Assembly: GCF_932526225.1 (NCBI RefSeq)
Contig: NC_064039.1
Coordinates: 12,790,139 to 12,854,138, forward strand
Direction: 5' to 3'
From: Nematostella vectensis
Taxonomy: Eukaryota; Cnidaria; Anthozoa; Actiniaria; Edwardsiidae
Length of the DNA stretch: 64,000 nt
Shown: in pieces, positions 1 through 12,689 of the stretch
Numbering within the stretch: the stretch's first letter is position 1
Layout of the letters: every line of letters begins with the position of its first letter
The notes under the pieces: generated by a model
Told to the model about the DNA's origin: nothing
The model's database searches: none
Seen by the model: only the letters and a program-made list of their open reading frames with translations
Translations under genes and position numbers: made by a program

Positions 1-474
1 ATTGACGTTATTATGCTACTGGGACCAGGATGTTGGCGTACTTGTAGTGCCGGTTGTTGTCGGTGGTTCTTAAACTTTTGTTATACTACTAATATAATAA
101 CAAATAATTGTGTTGTTGATGATGGTGGTGATAAAGATTGCAATTTTCTTGTTCTTGATGAGAATGATGATGATAATGTTGTCGCTACTTCAGTCTGCTG
201 TTGTTAATGATGATGATTTTGTTGTTTTAATGATGTTGATGATTATGGTGTCTAGTATATGTGGTTGTTGTTGCTTTTTTTGTATGATTTATCAAAGGAC
301 AGAGAGACACCATAGAACAGGCTGTTGATAATGATAATGGCGATTTAAATTATTGCTGATGCTTTTGTTGCTGCGCTTATTAAGGCCCATTGCAGTATAC
401 ATTGAATTACGGGTCTGATGATGGCAATTTTGTTGTTTTTGTTGTTGTTTGCAGTTGATAGTGGTGATTTTTTT
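1..474. repeat. Trinucleotide-rich low-complexity DNA
   Basis: The first 470 bases are dominated by imperfect GTT, GAT and TGA trinucleotides (for example 108-260 and 425-460). Short open frames here exist only because the repeat lacks stops in some frames. No gene, splice-site pair or RNA signal is convincing. Confidence 0.7.
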
Positions 475-815
475 AATCGAGACAAGACATGATAAATGAT
501 GAGTGCGTCCAAACGAGACATGATAGTTGATGTATGCGTCTGAACGAGACATTTCAGTTGATGTGTGCGTCCAAACGAGACATGATAGTTGAAGAGTGCG
601 TCCAAACGAGACATGATAGTTGCAGTGTGCGTCCAAACGAGACATGATAGTTGATGCGTGGGTCTATACGAGAAATGACAGTTGATGTGTGCGTCCAAAC
701 GAGACATGATAGTTGATGTGTGCGTCCAAACGATAAATGACAGTTGATGTGTGCGTCCAAGCGAGACATGCTAGTTGATGTGTGCGTCCAAACGAGAAAT
801 GACAGTTGATGCATC
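475..815. repeat. 31-bp minisatellite, about 11 units
   Basis: Direct tandem repeat with core GTCCAAACGAGACATGATAG followed by TTGATGTGTGC. Successive GCGTCC/GCGTCT cores at about 505 and 536 are 31 bp apart, and the array runs to about 810 with point substitutions between units. The open frames over it on the minus strand are repeat artefacts. Confidence 0.9.
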
Positions 816-1004
816 CCCTCTTTCAGGCATCATCTTTTGATTGCCAACACCCTTTGTGATTTGCCTTTTGCCTTGTAGTCGCTGGGAGGGCGGAAAGAGT
901 TTGAGATGGACGTTGTCAGAAATTGGTTGCACGCTAAGTCAGGCTGTACCCAAAGCGATGGTTCGAGATTCCGCTCGTGCGAATGGAGCTTTACGGCTGT
1001 GATG

Positions 1005-1468
1005 GTAAGAAATGTTTTGTTTATTTTATCACGTGGTAAGAAATGCTATGTTTATGCTATCACGTGGTAAGAAATGCTTTGTTTATGATATCACGTGGTA
1101 AGGAATGCCTTGTTTATGCTATCACGTGGTAAGAAATGCTTTGTTTATGCTATCACGTGGTAAGAAATGCTTTGTTTTTGCTATCACGTGGTAAGAAATG
1201 CTTTGTTTATGCTATCACGTGGTAAGAAATGCTTTGTTTATGCTATCACTTGGTAAGAAATGCTTTGTTTATGCTATCACGTGGTAAGAAATGCTTTGTT
1301 TATGCTATCACGTGGTAAGAAATGCTTTGTTTATGTTATCACGTGGTAAGAAATGCTTTGTTTTTGCTATCACGTGGTAAGAAATACTTTGTTCATGCTA
1401 TCACGTGGTAAGAAATGCTTTGTTTATGCTATCACGTGGTACGAAATGCTTTGTTTATGCTATCACGA
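1005..1468. repeat. 31-bp minisatellite with an E-box per unit
   Basis: About 15 head-to-tail units of 31 bp with core ATCACGTGGTAAGAAATGCT. CACGTG begins at 1030, 1061, 1092, 1123, 1154, 1185, 1216, 1278, 1309, 1340, 1371, 1402 and 1433; the slot at 1247 is mutated to CACTTG. The last unit decays after 1464. Units are nearly identical, implying recent expansion or homogenisation. No open reading frame explains it. Confidence 0.95.
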
Positions 1469-1749
1469 AACAGAAACTGCGCTATGCATTTGTTTTTAGT
1501 AGGAGAAAATGAAAATATTACCAGATGTCATATACCGGGATACCCACATTGAAACCTAAAATCTCAACCTAGTGGCAGAAAGAAATCGTTTTTATTAATG
1601 CTCAAACTTTCTCGCGGCTACTCTGTCTCCAAAGGGGCACGTAACATAACACTTAATCTCCATGTCTATTTTCCTAATTCCACCATCTTTGCGCACATCA
1701 CATCTAAAAAATAATATGTAGCCTTAGGTCATTTATATCAGAACACAAT

Positions 1750-1945
1750 CATTGTTACCATCATCGCCATCATCATCATCACCACCTTAATCATCATCAT
1801 GACCATCATCAACAACAACAACACCACCAACATCACCATAATCACCACCAACATCACCATAATCACCATCACCACCACCATCACCATAATCACCATCACC
1901 ACCACCATCACCATTCGTCAACATCATCATCATTGTCATCATAGA
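1750..1945. repeat. ATC/ACC trinucleotide microsatellite
   Basis: Imperfect run of CATCAT, CACCAC and AACATCACC units, with an inner duplicated block ATAATCACCATCACCACCAC. The Thr/Ile-rich open frame across it is a by-product. 1946-3420 otherwise holds no supported gene. Confidence 0.85.
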
Positions 1946-3420
1946 TACCTTATTATGCCTCGAAGTACATCATTTAAGTTGATCATAGAAAACAGCATAA
2001 CGGCCAGGTCAATTACACCAAATAAGTGCGGGTCACAATCATCGTTATTAATGTCAACATTTTTTTCAACTCTTCCCTGATGACGCAATTCAAAAAGAAA
2101 AATGGTAGAGGCGTCGAATTTGTTGCATGCCAAACAGTCGCAGCGCACGAGTTTACACAAGACTGGGAAACGGACTTCATTATGTTATAACCAGTCATCC
2201 AGATTTCATTATCATATAACCAGTCATCCATACTCAGATGGTGATAAGGCTGTTTTAATAACTCGGCAATATTGCCATGAGTTTGATTATCAAATCTTGG
2301 CGCCCTAACAATAACTCAAACACATTAGCTGCATGCAAAGTTGAATTGCTTAAAATTCCAGATAGAAAAGTTAACGAAATGTATAGTACAATAGAACACG
2401 CATAAGCGGAATAGTTGGGACTTAATAGGGACTTGAAGTTCAGTTTCGTTACGCGCCCGTCCAGTCAAGTTCTACAGTGTAGTTGTATAGGCAACGTGAC
2501 TCTTTAAGTGGCAAAAAAAAAATTTAATTTTTTAATTAAAATAAGCCCTTTTGACATTTTCTGGCTGATTCGAAAGCGCTAAATAATTTCCTTTTTGTTG
2601 TTGTTATTTTGGCGCCAAAAGCCGGAGCGCGTGCGAGCATGCCACCCAAAAAAGTCACGTGGCCTATTTCTGATCCGTGCGATCACGAGAACAAAAGCGT
2701 TCGCTTTTCCTAAAATGTAAAATCTGTCAGAGTATGAATGGCCATTTCCAGATAACTAAATTCCTTTGTATTTTGAGGTGGGAGTTTGTCTAGGGTTGCT
2801 GGGTATCAACTAAAACTTCGAAATAGAAAGAAAACGTCCCTCTTTGTATTGGTGTACCTTTTTCCAGCGGTCACAGTCGAATTCGAAACTGGACTACTCA
2901 CTTTCAGAGACATTGTAAGTACGGCAAGAGACCCTGTTAATTTACTTATCTTCGGAGAGCCGTGTAATAAAGACCCTTCTTTTCTGAATAGTATGATAAG
3001 TAAAACATTCTGAATTTCATTTTGCTAGAGCCACGTTAAACACGGGGAAAAGCTTGTTATATATTTTCTTGGGAACATGTCCACTTGCGGAGAGATACCT
3101 TTAAGGTAGTATTCAATATCTAGGTGGATCCATTTTTAACTTGGGAGAAGAGTAGTAGATCGGAGGATGTTCTCTGAATACAAACAGCTGATAATACCCG
3201 TTACCTTGTAGTGTTTATAGCCGGACACACTTTAAATGCATCTATACCAGATTTCTGCGTTCTACTTTGTATGTTGGTAACAGATTTTGAAAATGTTTTT
3301 TTTTACATGCACAGGAAAATGATGCAAATCTATAAGTAAAAACAAAAAGTGAGAGATGCGCTGCTTATTCTCGTACTCTCATATTTTCATTATTTACAGT
3401 TCAGCGATAAAACGTGCTTT

Positions 3421-4467
3421 TTACTGGAATGAATTTTCTAGAGGAATCCCTGCCTCTGTGAACTTGTTCGCTTGCTTGTTGCCCATGTGGACACTTGAAC
3501 GGAGGAATTTCATGGACGCCCGTGACCCCCTCCTCCCCCGCAAAAAGTTACTGAGGTCTGTCCTGAATGACTTGCTGATTGCTCCATACAACAGAGGATT
3601 CAAGCAAGAGTTCGTGATGGTGAGAAGCCGAGTGAACTCGTACGCAAGTCTCATCGCGAAAGAGCCCAAATAGGACTTGTTAAAGATCACCATAAGAACA
3701 CATATCATGTGCGGCAGAATGCAGATGCTGTAGATGGTTACAAGTCCCGTTAAGACCTTCGTGGTTTTCTTATTTTGCCTGGTGCGCGCCGCCATCGTTG
3801 ACTTTTGGTACAATCCATGCTGGGAATTCTTTTTGTGTGTTTTCTTCAAGTGGCAGACTATTCGCGTGTACGCTAGCGTGATAGCTATAGCAGGGATCAC
3901 AAATTCTGGAGTGAATACGCCAAGAACGTAGTTGATCTGATACAACTCGGAACCGCCCCAGAACTGAAAGTCAATTATGCACTCTCTGCCCATAAGCTTG
4001 AGCGCAAAGGCGTATGGAAGCTGCAGCAAGGCGGAATAGACCCAGATGCAGGCCATGATGACCATAGCCTGTCTCTGGCTCAATCTTCCTCGAAGGGAGT
4101 GCACAATAGCTCTGTAACGATCATAGCTTATCGCTACCAAAGTAGACCCAGATACCGTCACCGACACTTTACTCAGGCAATTGATGAACTTGCACAGGAA
4201 AGTTCCAAACGGCCAGATGTAGCTGTTTTCAAGGTAGACCAGGTCAAATGGCAAATAAAGGAGGAGTGCCATCAGGTCGGAGATGGCCAGATTTAGGATG
4301 AAGTAGCCGTTGGCGGACGACGACTTGCCGTTCTTCAGGATGAGAGCGCAGACGAGGGAGTTGCCAGCCACGCCCACGGCGAAGATAAGGGGGTAGAGAA
4401 ACAGGCGGGTGTAGCGGATGGCTGGGGGGTCCTCCATAAGGGTTTCTCCTACTGTAGAATTATTCAT
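3421..4467 (-). CDS. Class A (rhodopsin-family) GPCR, peptide-receptor-like
   Basis: Single-exon gene of 348 residues for a seven-transmembrane receptor of the plasma membrane, expected to couple to G proteins. Seen: a short N-terminus with an N-glycosylation site (NNST), GN in TM1 (residues 35-36), the TM2 aspartate in LAISDLMALLL (Asp64), the TM3 cysteine (Cys92) with a partner in extracellular loop 2 (Cys163), DRY at 116-118, and NPLLY (290-294) as the TM7 NPxxY motif. The basic third loop (about 205-236) and a Ser/Arg-rich tail follow. TM6 reads CILP where most receptors have CWLP. Length and intronless structure fit the large cnidarian peptide/amine-receptor families. The start is the first methionine, just ahead of the glycosylation site. 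The ligand cannot be told from sequence. No neighbouring gene suggests a role. Confidence 0.93.
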   Translation of the reverse strand: MNNSTVGETLMEDPPAIRYTRLFLYPLIFAVGVAGNSLVCALILKNGKSSSANGYFILNLAISDLMALLLYLPFDLVYLENSYIWPFGTFLCKFINCLSKVSVTVSGSTLVAISYDRYRAIVHSLRGRLSQRQAMVIMACIWVYSALLQLPYAFALKLMGRECIIDFQFWGGSELYQINYVLGVFTPEFVIPAIAITLAYTRIVCHLKKTHKKNSQHGLYQKSTMAARTRQNKKTTKVLTGLVTIYSICILPHMICVLMVIFNKSYLGSFAMRLAYEFTRLLTITNSCLNPLLYGAISKSFRTDLSNFLRGRRGSRASMKFLRSSVHMGNKQANKFTEAGIPLENSFQ

Positions 4468-4635
4468 GTCTGCGGGAAATCTGTCTGGGATTTAAAAAAA
4501 TGGAAAGCATCAACGGCTACCATTCGACCACCCAACAAACGCAGAGTAACAAGCTAACACGTTAACTGGAGTAACCAAACAACTATCAAACAAATTAATA
4601 AAACAGCCCTTAAAGATTCCTTGAGACTTAATCTT

Positions 4636-4638
4636 ATG

Positions 4639-4673
<35 letters not shown>

Positions 4674-4690
4674 TATCTATATATACTATC
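4636..4690. repeat. (TA)n microsatellite
   Basis: Uninterrupted TA dinucleotides from about 4640 to 4672, then ACTATC-interrupted TA. Just beyond, two short direct repeats occur: GGATCGGTATTAAA at about 4698 and 4748, and ATCGCACCATGTGACCATCT at about 4726 and 4899. Confidence 0.9.
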
Positions 4691-5414
4691 CGCTTCTGGA
4701 TCGGTATTAAAGATCCAATCATTTAAATCGCACCATGTGACCATCTTGGATCGGTATTAAAAATCCAAAGAATAGATTAGGTAGCATTCTTTAAGCCCAT
4801 TTTACAAGGCATAAACATTTCTGAAAAAAAAAAACTCTGATGAAAAAGTTTGACATAAAACCCTCTGCTTTTTCAGGATGAACGGCGAAACAATTTGAAT
4901 CGCACCATGTGACCATCTGATAGCAAATGTAGGCCTCGTGAACGAAGGAGATAAGCACCTTGCTGACTTCGTTTGCTAGCCACACATCGGAAGAGTAGGC
5001 TCCTTGCTCAGTGTGCTGTTCAAAATTTAAATTAAGTTTTCTTGTTCTGCCGTGTGCGTTTTTCGTAGCATTTGGTTAATAGCTTTACATATTTGCAGTT
5101 GTCGGCCTGACTCTGGTGTTAAAGTGACACTGTTCATTTTTCAAAACGGAAAGCATTGACCTTCTCACATCATTTGTGTTAAATTGGCATTAAAATAATT
5201 CCATTTAAAATGCTTGATTTCCTTTGGAGTTATTTTGAAGTTTCTCGATAATGCCGGGCCTGGGGTTCAAAAGGGGGTGCTTTTTTACGTTTTGGAAGAA
5301 AAAAAATGTGATGGGGTCCCTAAGAAGTGACAATTCTGTAATTTTCACGAAATGTTTCTCCCATACGGAGCGTTAATGATAACTACTAGTAAAGCCATCT
5401 TCAACGCTGTAAGC

Positions 5415-5482
5415 TGAGCCCCCCCCCCACCCCACTCCCCCCCCCACCCCCCCCCCCCCACCCTCCCCCCACCCTCCCCTAC
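5415..5482. repeat. Poly-C tract
   Basis: C-rich tract with scattered A and T, ending in CCCTCCCCTACTCTC. The complementary strand has many G runs and could form a quadruplex. Confidence 0.85.
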
Positions 5483-5633
5483 TCTCTTTCTCTGTCGCGC
5501 GCGCCACGGTTTTTCCAGTCGGTTTCACGAAAGAGTCGCTACTCTTTGAACTAAGTACACCTTGAATGCACTACTCTTGAGTTTTCTAGTGTAAAACACC
5601 GTTATACATCGTCAAACAATGAACTTGAAGGAA

Positions 5634-5668
5634 GCGTGCTGTCATTACAGGAAGTAATGACAGCACGC
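5634..5668. other. Perfect 15-bp inverted repeat (hairpin)
   Basis: GCGTGCTGTCATTAC, a 5-base spacer AGGAA, then GTAATGACAGCACGC, an exact reverse complement. It lies in non-coding DNA. It may be the core of a small foldback element or a structured transcript; no poly-T terminator or promoter links it to a known RNA class. Confidence 0.85.
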
Positions 5669-5755
5669 TGCTTTTGTCGCAGTCTTGTTATTTATTACAC
5701 CCATTTTTATCCACAAAACGCAATGTATTCCAGCCATACAATGATATTAATTCTT

Positions 5756-5975
5756 AGGGCGCGTTATTTTTTTTATTCGTGATTCCGGGATGAGAATGGT
5801 TCTTGTTAGAATAGAAAAAGCGCGAGTTTGTTTATCCCGCGTTCCCATTCCGAAGTGGAATGAAGGCCATTCCACCATTCTGCTACCTGTAGCAGAATGA
5901 CGCGAATGCCATTCTGCACATTTTCTACCATCCATTCCTATTCCAGAATGATACGGAAAAACAAGCCCTTATATA
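5756..5975. mobile_element. Probable MITE with degenerate terminal inverted repeats
   Basis: The left end AGGGCGCGTTATTTTTTTTA and the reverse complement of the right end, AAGGGCTTGTTTTTCCGTAT, share the GGGC-GTT start, and both continue into similar TTC-GGAATAGGAATGG-like sequence. The interior contains further short inverted repeats of GGAATG/CATTCC. This resembles hAT-type non-autonomous elements. No clean target-site duplication is visible. Confidence 0.45.
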
Positions 5976-8900
5976 CTCGGGGTTACAGAGTAAATTTTTG
6001 CCAGCTTCAAGAATGGTTGCTATAACACGTCGTATACTAATTAACAATTAGACACCGTAAGCGACGTTAACTATTGCGAATAGTCGAGACGTGAATAATC
6101 GAGGTGACCTTTGGCGATAGTTATGGATCTAAACACACGTTAACTTTATTAACTACAACAAGATATATAAATTTGATGCTAGCAAGACGTTCTAGAAAAA
6201 GAGAGCGGCCCGATGAGGCATATTTTATGTAACATAATTCGGCACGTTCTTGGGCTTTGACAATAGATCAACCACTCCTTTTTTATTGTTTATATTTAAA
6301 AATAAAAAGGTTCATTTGCAATAAAGATTTAAAATAACCATCCACGACTGAAGTCTGAAACTTTATTAATGACATTTGATAGTTTGTCAGCTCCTTTCTA
6401 GAATTATCTGATGGAAATGGATGCTTTGAGTCACTCGGTATTGTGCGGGAGCGTAAACAGGCTGTTGTGTACTGTCATCAAGACTTTCTCACACACAGAA
6501 ATACCAATTTCATCTCCACGAACTCTATGGATTTTAGGATTCGTAGTGTTTACAGAGTTTAATGAAAATCAAAAGGGAAAAAAAGAATTTGCCTCAATTT
6601 CACATAACGTCAGCCACAATGCACACAATTCATTTTTAAGTCTAGCCAAAAAAAGGAAAGTATTTCTGCAGAAGATTTTTTTATACACCATATTATATAT
6701 TGAGCTTATAGAATTCTAGCAGCGACGTAAAAATAATGTGTTTTGTCATTGATGGTTGAAATGCGCTAATGATCTTTCTAGCTCTTTTCCCGACTTTTCG
6801 CGATCTCTCGATATTGAATGATCTGATTTCGCTATCTCAGTATTCCATCAATTGTGTTTACCCTATTTTAATTGACTAACCAGATTCAAACACCGCAAAT
6901 CCAAGATCATGCAAAACGTATAAATACTATTAAAAAAACAGACATATTTCCCTAAAATATTCGTATTCTTTTACTTTGAGTGTAATCCCCTTGGGCAGAA
7001 GGCCTTTTACACTAAAAAAAAAAGCGAATCCAATTTGTTTGCCTGATAAGATTTCCAAAGTCTTAACAATACATTATTTGGGTTAAGCCACCGGAATGAT
7101 AATTGTGATAAAGTGAGCGTCGGGCACTATGCATAAGAACTGGACCTATAATCCACGTTGTTTATATTTGTATGGTAAGCTATCTAAGTCTCAGTGACAT
7201 TCTTTAACAAATCCTATTTCTCCCTTTTCTTGAATGGTTTGGTTCCTATTGAATAATGGGATATCTAATATCTAGAACAATCTTTGCGATCGGTAAAAAA
7301 AAGCCTGGAAGAGATTTTATTTATCTCAAAGAAAGCCGCCACAAAAGTCTCTTTACATTATATAAAAAGCAGGATGTTCGCCCTTTTTTTAGGATATTTA
7401 ACGGTTTTCACACAGAGCTTTCTATCATTTTACAGCAATTTATTGATTGAATTACTTAAATCAAAACGAGAACAATTACTATTCATCACATTGGTTCATT
7501 GCACATAAAAATACGTATTCTTAGCATGTTCGTTTTAAAAGATTTGAGCACCTAATTGCAAGCAGAAAGGTGATACCAAGTTTGGATATCAACCCCATCT
7601 TCAGGAAGTTTATCAGGAAAAAAAAAGAAAGGCTTTATTCAGTTGAACGTCACTTTCAAGGTGTTTTGAGCTAGCAGGTTCAGCCCACAAATTCAATATC
7701 GATAATCCTCTAACGTAGTTAGGGATAAAATGTTTCACAAGCTGTCAATGCGTTCTCGAAACATATCAATCATGTAATAAAAGCCAAGACGCGACCAAGT
7801 CCGTAAGAAAGACGAACCCATTGGGACAAAAGGAAAATAAACTGACCCCTCAGACGAAGTACAATTACTTTAAAACTTTACTAGAAAACAATAAACAATT
7901 TAGGTTCTATTAAGGTGCAAAATGGACCATTACTCAATTTTTTCCATTTTAAAAAATGAACTCAAATTATCCGGCTTTAGGTAATTCATCTTTTTTATTT
8001 CCAAAACAAGGAAACCAATTTGTCATAGCTTTCTGATGGAGAGATTAACTGTTCTTAAGGTACAAAAGGTTTTTCAATCGGGTTCTTTCTTCTCATCCAG
8101 TCCATGCGTGCGAAAAAAACTATCGTATAAAAGTTCGCCTCTGGTTATAAGTAATACGAGTTTATAAAATCAACAAAAAGAAGAATGGAATACCTTCAGT
8201 TGCTGCAAGGCTTAAAGCGTTGCCGACTGGTCGTCGCTAGATAGGAATAGCGCTGAAATACGCGAAGGTGACTGGTTCCGACATCTCTCGATACATATGC
8301 TTGATTTGCCGTGGAACAGGACTAACAGTGCTTGACTTTGCAATGCCGAGAAAAAAACAATAAACCAGAATGGAGATGGCTTTGTTCGCGCAGAGGAAGA
8401 TATAGCTGTCAGATAAAATCAACTCACTAACGGATAATACTACCCAATTTCTACGTCACATTTGCAAGATCAACAACTATTTTTAACAAGGATGTGATCT
8501 GTCGTGTGCCGTCCTTAAAAGCTAGCAACAAACAGAAAAACGCTTTTGTGGACAATGAGTCCGCGACACATGGAACGATCACAAGCTCTTGACATCGCAT
8601 TAACACGCACTTCTTTAGGCGAAATTGCTTTATTTTTTTTTTGTTATTACTATAGCGCTGCAAATGGGTGGCTAACAACGCGCTAAAACTTAGTCTAAAA
8701 GTCTAGATTTCACCACAGCATTTTAAAATGCCGATCACTAATTATTTATAAAAACTGAATGAAATGAATACGCGGCGAAACCGGAAGTATAGGTTGTAGA
8801 TTTATCACTTTCCTTGCTTACGTCACAAACCATATACATCACAAAAAATGAAATGAGATGAAGTAGTTTTTTATTCGTTTCTTGTTTATATTGGCTTTGG

Positions 8901-11900
8901 ACTAGGCAGTGAGCGTCATTATACTCGGGTCAGGACACATAAATGCCAGTACACCAAGACATATTTGCTCTATTATTGTTCTAAGCTTATAAATACTTAC
9001 AGTTTCGTGTGGGGAAACACGATCATACTATCAGCTGAGACTATGTGATGACACGAGATGACTTTGATTTAATTTACAGTAACAGGACACCTTAAATGGT
9101 CGGAATCAAGCAGTCAATTTAGATTGTTCACAGATAAAGGCTAGAACCTTGGCTTGGCATCTTTTCTTAAGAAATTGCCATGGAGGAAGACCAAGGAAAA
9201 CATACCTTGCTAACCTTGATGTTACTAAGTGATCAGACTCATGACGCAACTCGTGAACGGGTTCGGCTTCGTTTGAAGAGAGCTAAAGTACAAATAAACT
9301 CAAAGACTTTAAACTATAGCCTTAAGCACAATAATAATGTATTGTACTTTACTTTGTTGGTCAAATTTGATACATTGTTGTTACATTGAATTACCCTTCA
9401 AGGAGTACTATTCATAAAACGCCAATAGGTACCACCGCCCTACGGCGTTGCTCATGTATTTACCACCCCTCCCTGCAATTCACTACACATGTCTTTAACG
9501 AACAATTAAACGCGTTAAAAATGTAGTAGAATACTTATCTGAGGAACACGTCTTTCCTTGCTTTTTATTCTCATAAAAAAACCTCGATGCTTTTCTTTTT
9601 TTTTATTTTAATTTTCGTAGACACGCTGCGTGAACTGAGTGAATATCACCGATGTCCAAAATGGTATTACTCTCTTCTCTCTAACTATCTCCAATTTCAC
9701 CTCAATTGTTTTTAACGACTTTTTATCAAAGTTTCAGTTAACTGCTATACCTTATTTATTGGCTGGTTTATGGCTGCGTAATCGAAATCATCAATCCTTT
9801 TGAATTTTGCACTAATTACTAGAGCTTGCGCATAAGATCATAGGCATAGCGAATTTTGCTCTATGTACAGATAATGCAGTTATAAAGATAAGGAATGAGA
9901 GCGTATGATTCTATGGGACATAAATTGTAATGATTTAAAAAGTAAATGAAAATGACGCAGCCAATTTTCATGCATAAGCTTTCCCTAATAACACATTTGA
10001 TGAAGATCCTCTTTGCAGCAGCGTTGTTTTTACACACTTCTCTTATTTCATCGTCTTTCTTAACAACATTTTATGCAATTGGTGCCTCATCCCTTCGCCA
10101 ATAAATATACACATATCAAACCTAGTCCCCACGGATGGTGTCGATTGTTTGCATTGCCTAATATAGAAATATAAGTCCATATTTAGAGGTATATGAATTT
10201 TCCGTTCACGCATCTCAAGAAGCATTGTGGGTTATGCTGATAATTCCCGCCAAAAAGAGGCTCGCAGTGAGTTACCCTGCCGCTTGGTATCGTATTTATC
10301 TCACTAATCCAGAGTCTTAGACCTCCAAACAATTTGCTTACCAAGTATGAAGGTCCCCTAATATATTGGCATGAAAAATATATTTGATGCTGTCTTGAAA
10401 AATAAATCTAATAACCCAAACATAAGGAGCATTAAATTTTCACCACGGGCCCCTTATATTAAATCCTGTTGTTTTTTTCCTGCCAAGAGGAAGCCAAGTT
10501 TGTTTCCTGAGTTGTCTTTTAATTTTTTTACCCACGCCTCGTCTAAGCACAATCACAACCCGTAAGCCAACCCCTTATTATAGCGATCTGAAAGAGATTA
10601 ACCTTTTGTGCAGGGTTTTAAAATCTAAAATTTCTGCCTATAGGTTTTTAAATTACTAGGTTCTTACACGCGGGTTTTTATTGAATATAGCTAGGTTTAT
10701 CATTGTAATGACAAGAAATGCCTTTCGGCATTGAGTGTTGACCATGAATTTATATGAAAAATAACCCGAAAAGAGAGATCTCCATCTTTTGCCTACCATA
10801 TCTGATTTAAAAAAAGAAGTATTTTGTGTCTCGAGCAAAACAAATTTCGCGTATTTACTTGGGCCTTCTTGCTACCTTCAAGCCTACTCGAGTTCAAAGG
10901 GTGGTAAGATATCTCAGGCTTCACATCGAACTTAGATCACTAAATATCTTCATCTCGTCATCAGACCAATACAACATTAATACCACCGCTACAGGACTTA
11001 CGGAGACTTACACTTGTCTTTGATGGCGTCCCCGTGAAGCGTGATGAAAACTCCCGTTATTGAGAACGTGCGGAACGTAAAGCGAGAATGAAAGAATCGT
11101 TGAAAGCAAACGCAGTTTACATAGCCACGGCTGTTCATTTAACGAAATAAATCACAAAATGATTATCGAAGCACCTTAGCTTATATTAGGATCACTCACT
11201 AATGTTCGCCTTTCCACTCGGTAGGGACACTTAGCCTTCAAGTGCACACCATATCGGATGCTTCACCTTTATACGCTTCCTTGCTGTGCTCGTTGCGACA
11301 AACCAAGGCCCTTCAAGCACAAGTAGCGACAAGATACAGTCTTAGCGATGCGAGATAAATTCTCGATTTAGCGGCTAGCAAACACGTAACCGCCGGGAAA
11401 AACAACCTCCCATTATCTCCTTTGCCATCATAATGATCACGCTACATTTAGCCCACATAATTACAAAACTAAGTTTCGCATTTTTAGATTCTAACAATTT
11501 CCTGATTGTTCGGAGAAATCATCTTAATGGGGATTCAAGATTATTTATAGGTCAAATAAGCGATGCTTTTTTTTTGCATTTGAAAGCTTTTTTCCCTCTT
11601 ATCCTCTTTTTTATTTCCCTAATGATTTTCGTATTGTAGAAAAGCCGCAAACACGCGAACCGAATGTTCGTATGTCGGTACTCACGAAGTATCACTAATT
11701 GACAAACTTGTCCACTTATTTCCGATACAAAAGCAAATATTGCTGGAGAAATGTTTCTTAAATCAATAACTTCAGGCAGTGCTTTATGAAGTCTCAAACA
11801 GTCATTTTTCTATAATCCCTGTTAGCTTGGAAAGGCAAAATGCCGAAACATAATTAATCTCTTACTTTGACAATTGCATTTCCCTGTGTTTGGAAAAATG

Positions 11901-12470
11901 CCAGCATTTTGGAAGAAATGATTTTTTCGTTATGTGTAATAATTATCGGTATTAGTGCTTCTCAAGAAGAAGAGCCAGGTTTCCTAATGGGCGCAACTGT
12001 TTTGAAACGTGATCTCTTTGCCTGAGGGTCACATTTTCAAGCTACGTGAGGTGTTTGTAAACATGTAGTGGGAAATCAAAGATGAGAGGGGGGTCTTATG
12101 GGGTCTTGCTTTGCAAACGCCACCCCTTTTAAAACAATCCGCTTTTATAAAAAAAATCCATTATAGATACCTATATATTACGGACAAATAACCTCTTGCG
12201 CAAGACTAAAATACAACTAATGGATGGAAGTAACGAGCACCGAATTCCGGCCCTTAGGGTGTCCAAGGGTATACTGTAACTGTATAGAGTTTGAAGAAGG
12301 GTGGGGTTATCGGGAGGGCAATTGTAAAGGGAGGGGAAGCCCGTGAAGGTGTAGAGCTGACGGGAAAGAGGGAAGAGAGTTTTGATAAAGCACTAAAAAG
12401 AAAACGAAAAGGATGGTAAGCTTAAAAAGGGTCGGAGGAGTGAAGAAAAAAGGACGTTTATATTTAAACT
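5976..12470. other. AT-rich intergenic DNA, no supported gene
   Basis: Open frames here are below 105 codons, resemble no family I know, and lack paired splice sites. Homopolymer A and T runs are frequent. One internal segment (6290-6445) resembles a segment near 12475-12605; see that entry. Distal enhancers are possible but not recognisable by eye. Confidence 0.6.
6290..6445. repeat. Diverged dispersed repeat, copy 1
   Basis: It shares AAAATAACCATCCACGA, TGAAGTCTGA and a downstream GATGGAA-ATGCT-TGACTCA-like block, in the same order and orientation, with 12475-12605. The copies have many substitutions. It is either an old interspersed element or an old segmental duplication. Confidence 0.6.
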
Positions 12471-12474
12471 TGAA

Positions 12475-12605
12475 ATACAACAAGGTTTATTTGCTTCAAA
12501 ATAACCATCCACGATTGAAGTCTGATATTTAATTGAAAGTATCTCCGTTACTCGCTTCAATTAGACGATGGAATAGATGCTGTGTGTGACTCAATATTTT
12601 GTCAC
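12475..12605. repeat. Diverged dispersed repeat, copy 2
   Basis: Same-orientation counterpart of 6290-6445: AAAATAACCATCCACGATTG is followed by AAGTCTGATATTTAATTG, then a GATGGAATAGATGCTGTG block. No ends or target-site duplications can be assigned. Confidence 0.6.
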
Positions 12606-12689
12606 GTGATCGGCCCCTGATGAGTGGAAGCCGATGGGCGCGGAGATGAGAATGAAAGCGACTGAGGCGGGGGATGACCAGGTAAGTGG

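Noticed and set aside
950-985. GGTTCGAGATTCC resembling a tRNA B box
   Set aside because: The spacing and bases do not fit a T arm, and no cloverleaf can be drawn upstream.
475-1468. CRISPR-like array
   Set aside because: Units are contiguous tandem repeats without unique spacers, in an intron-bearing eukaryotic genome.
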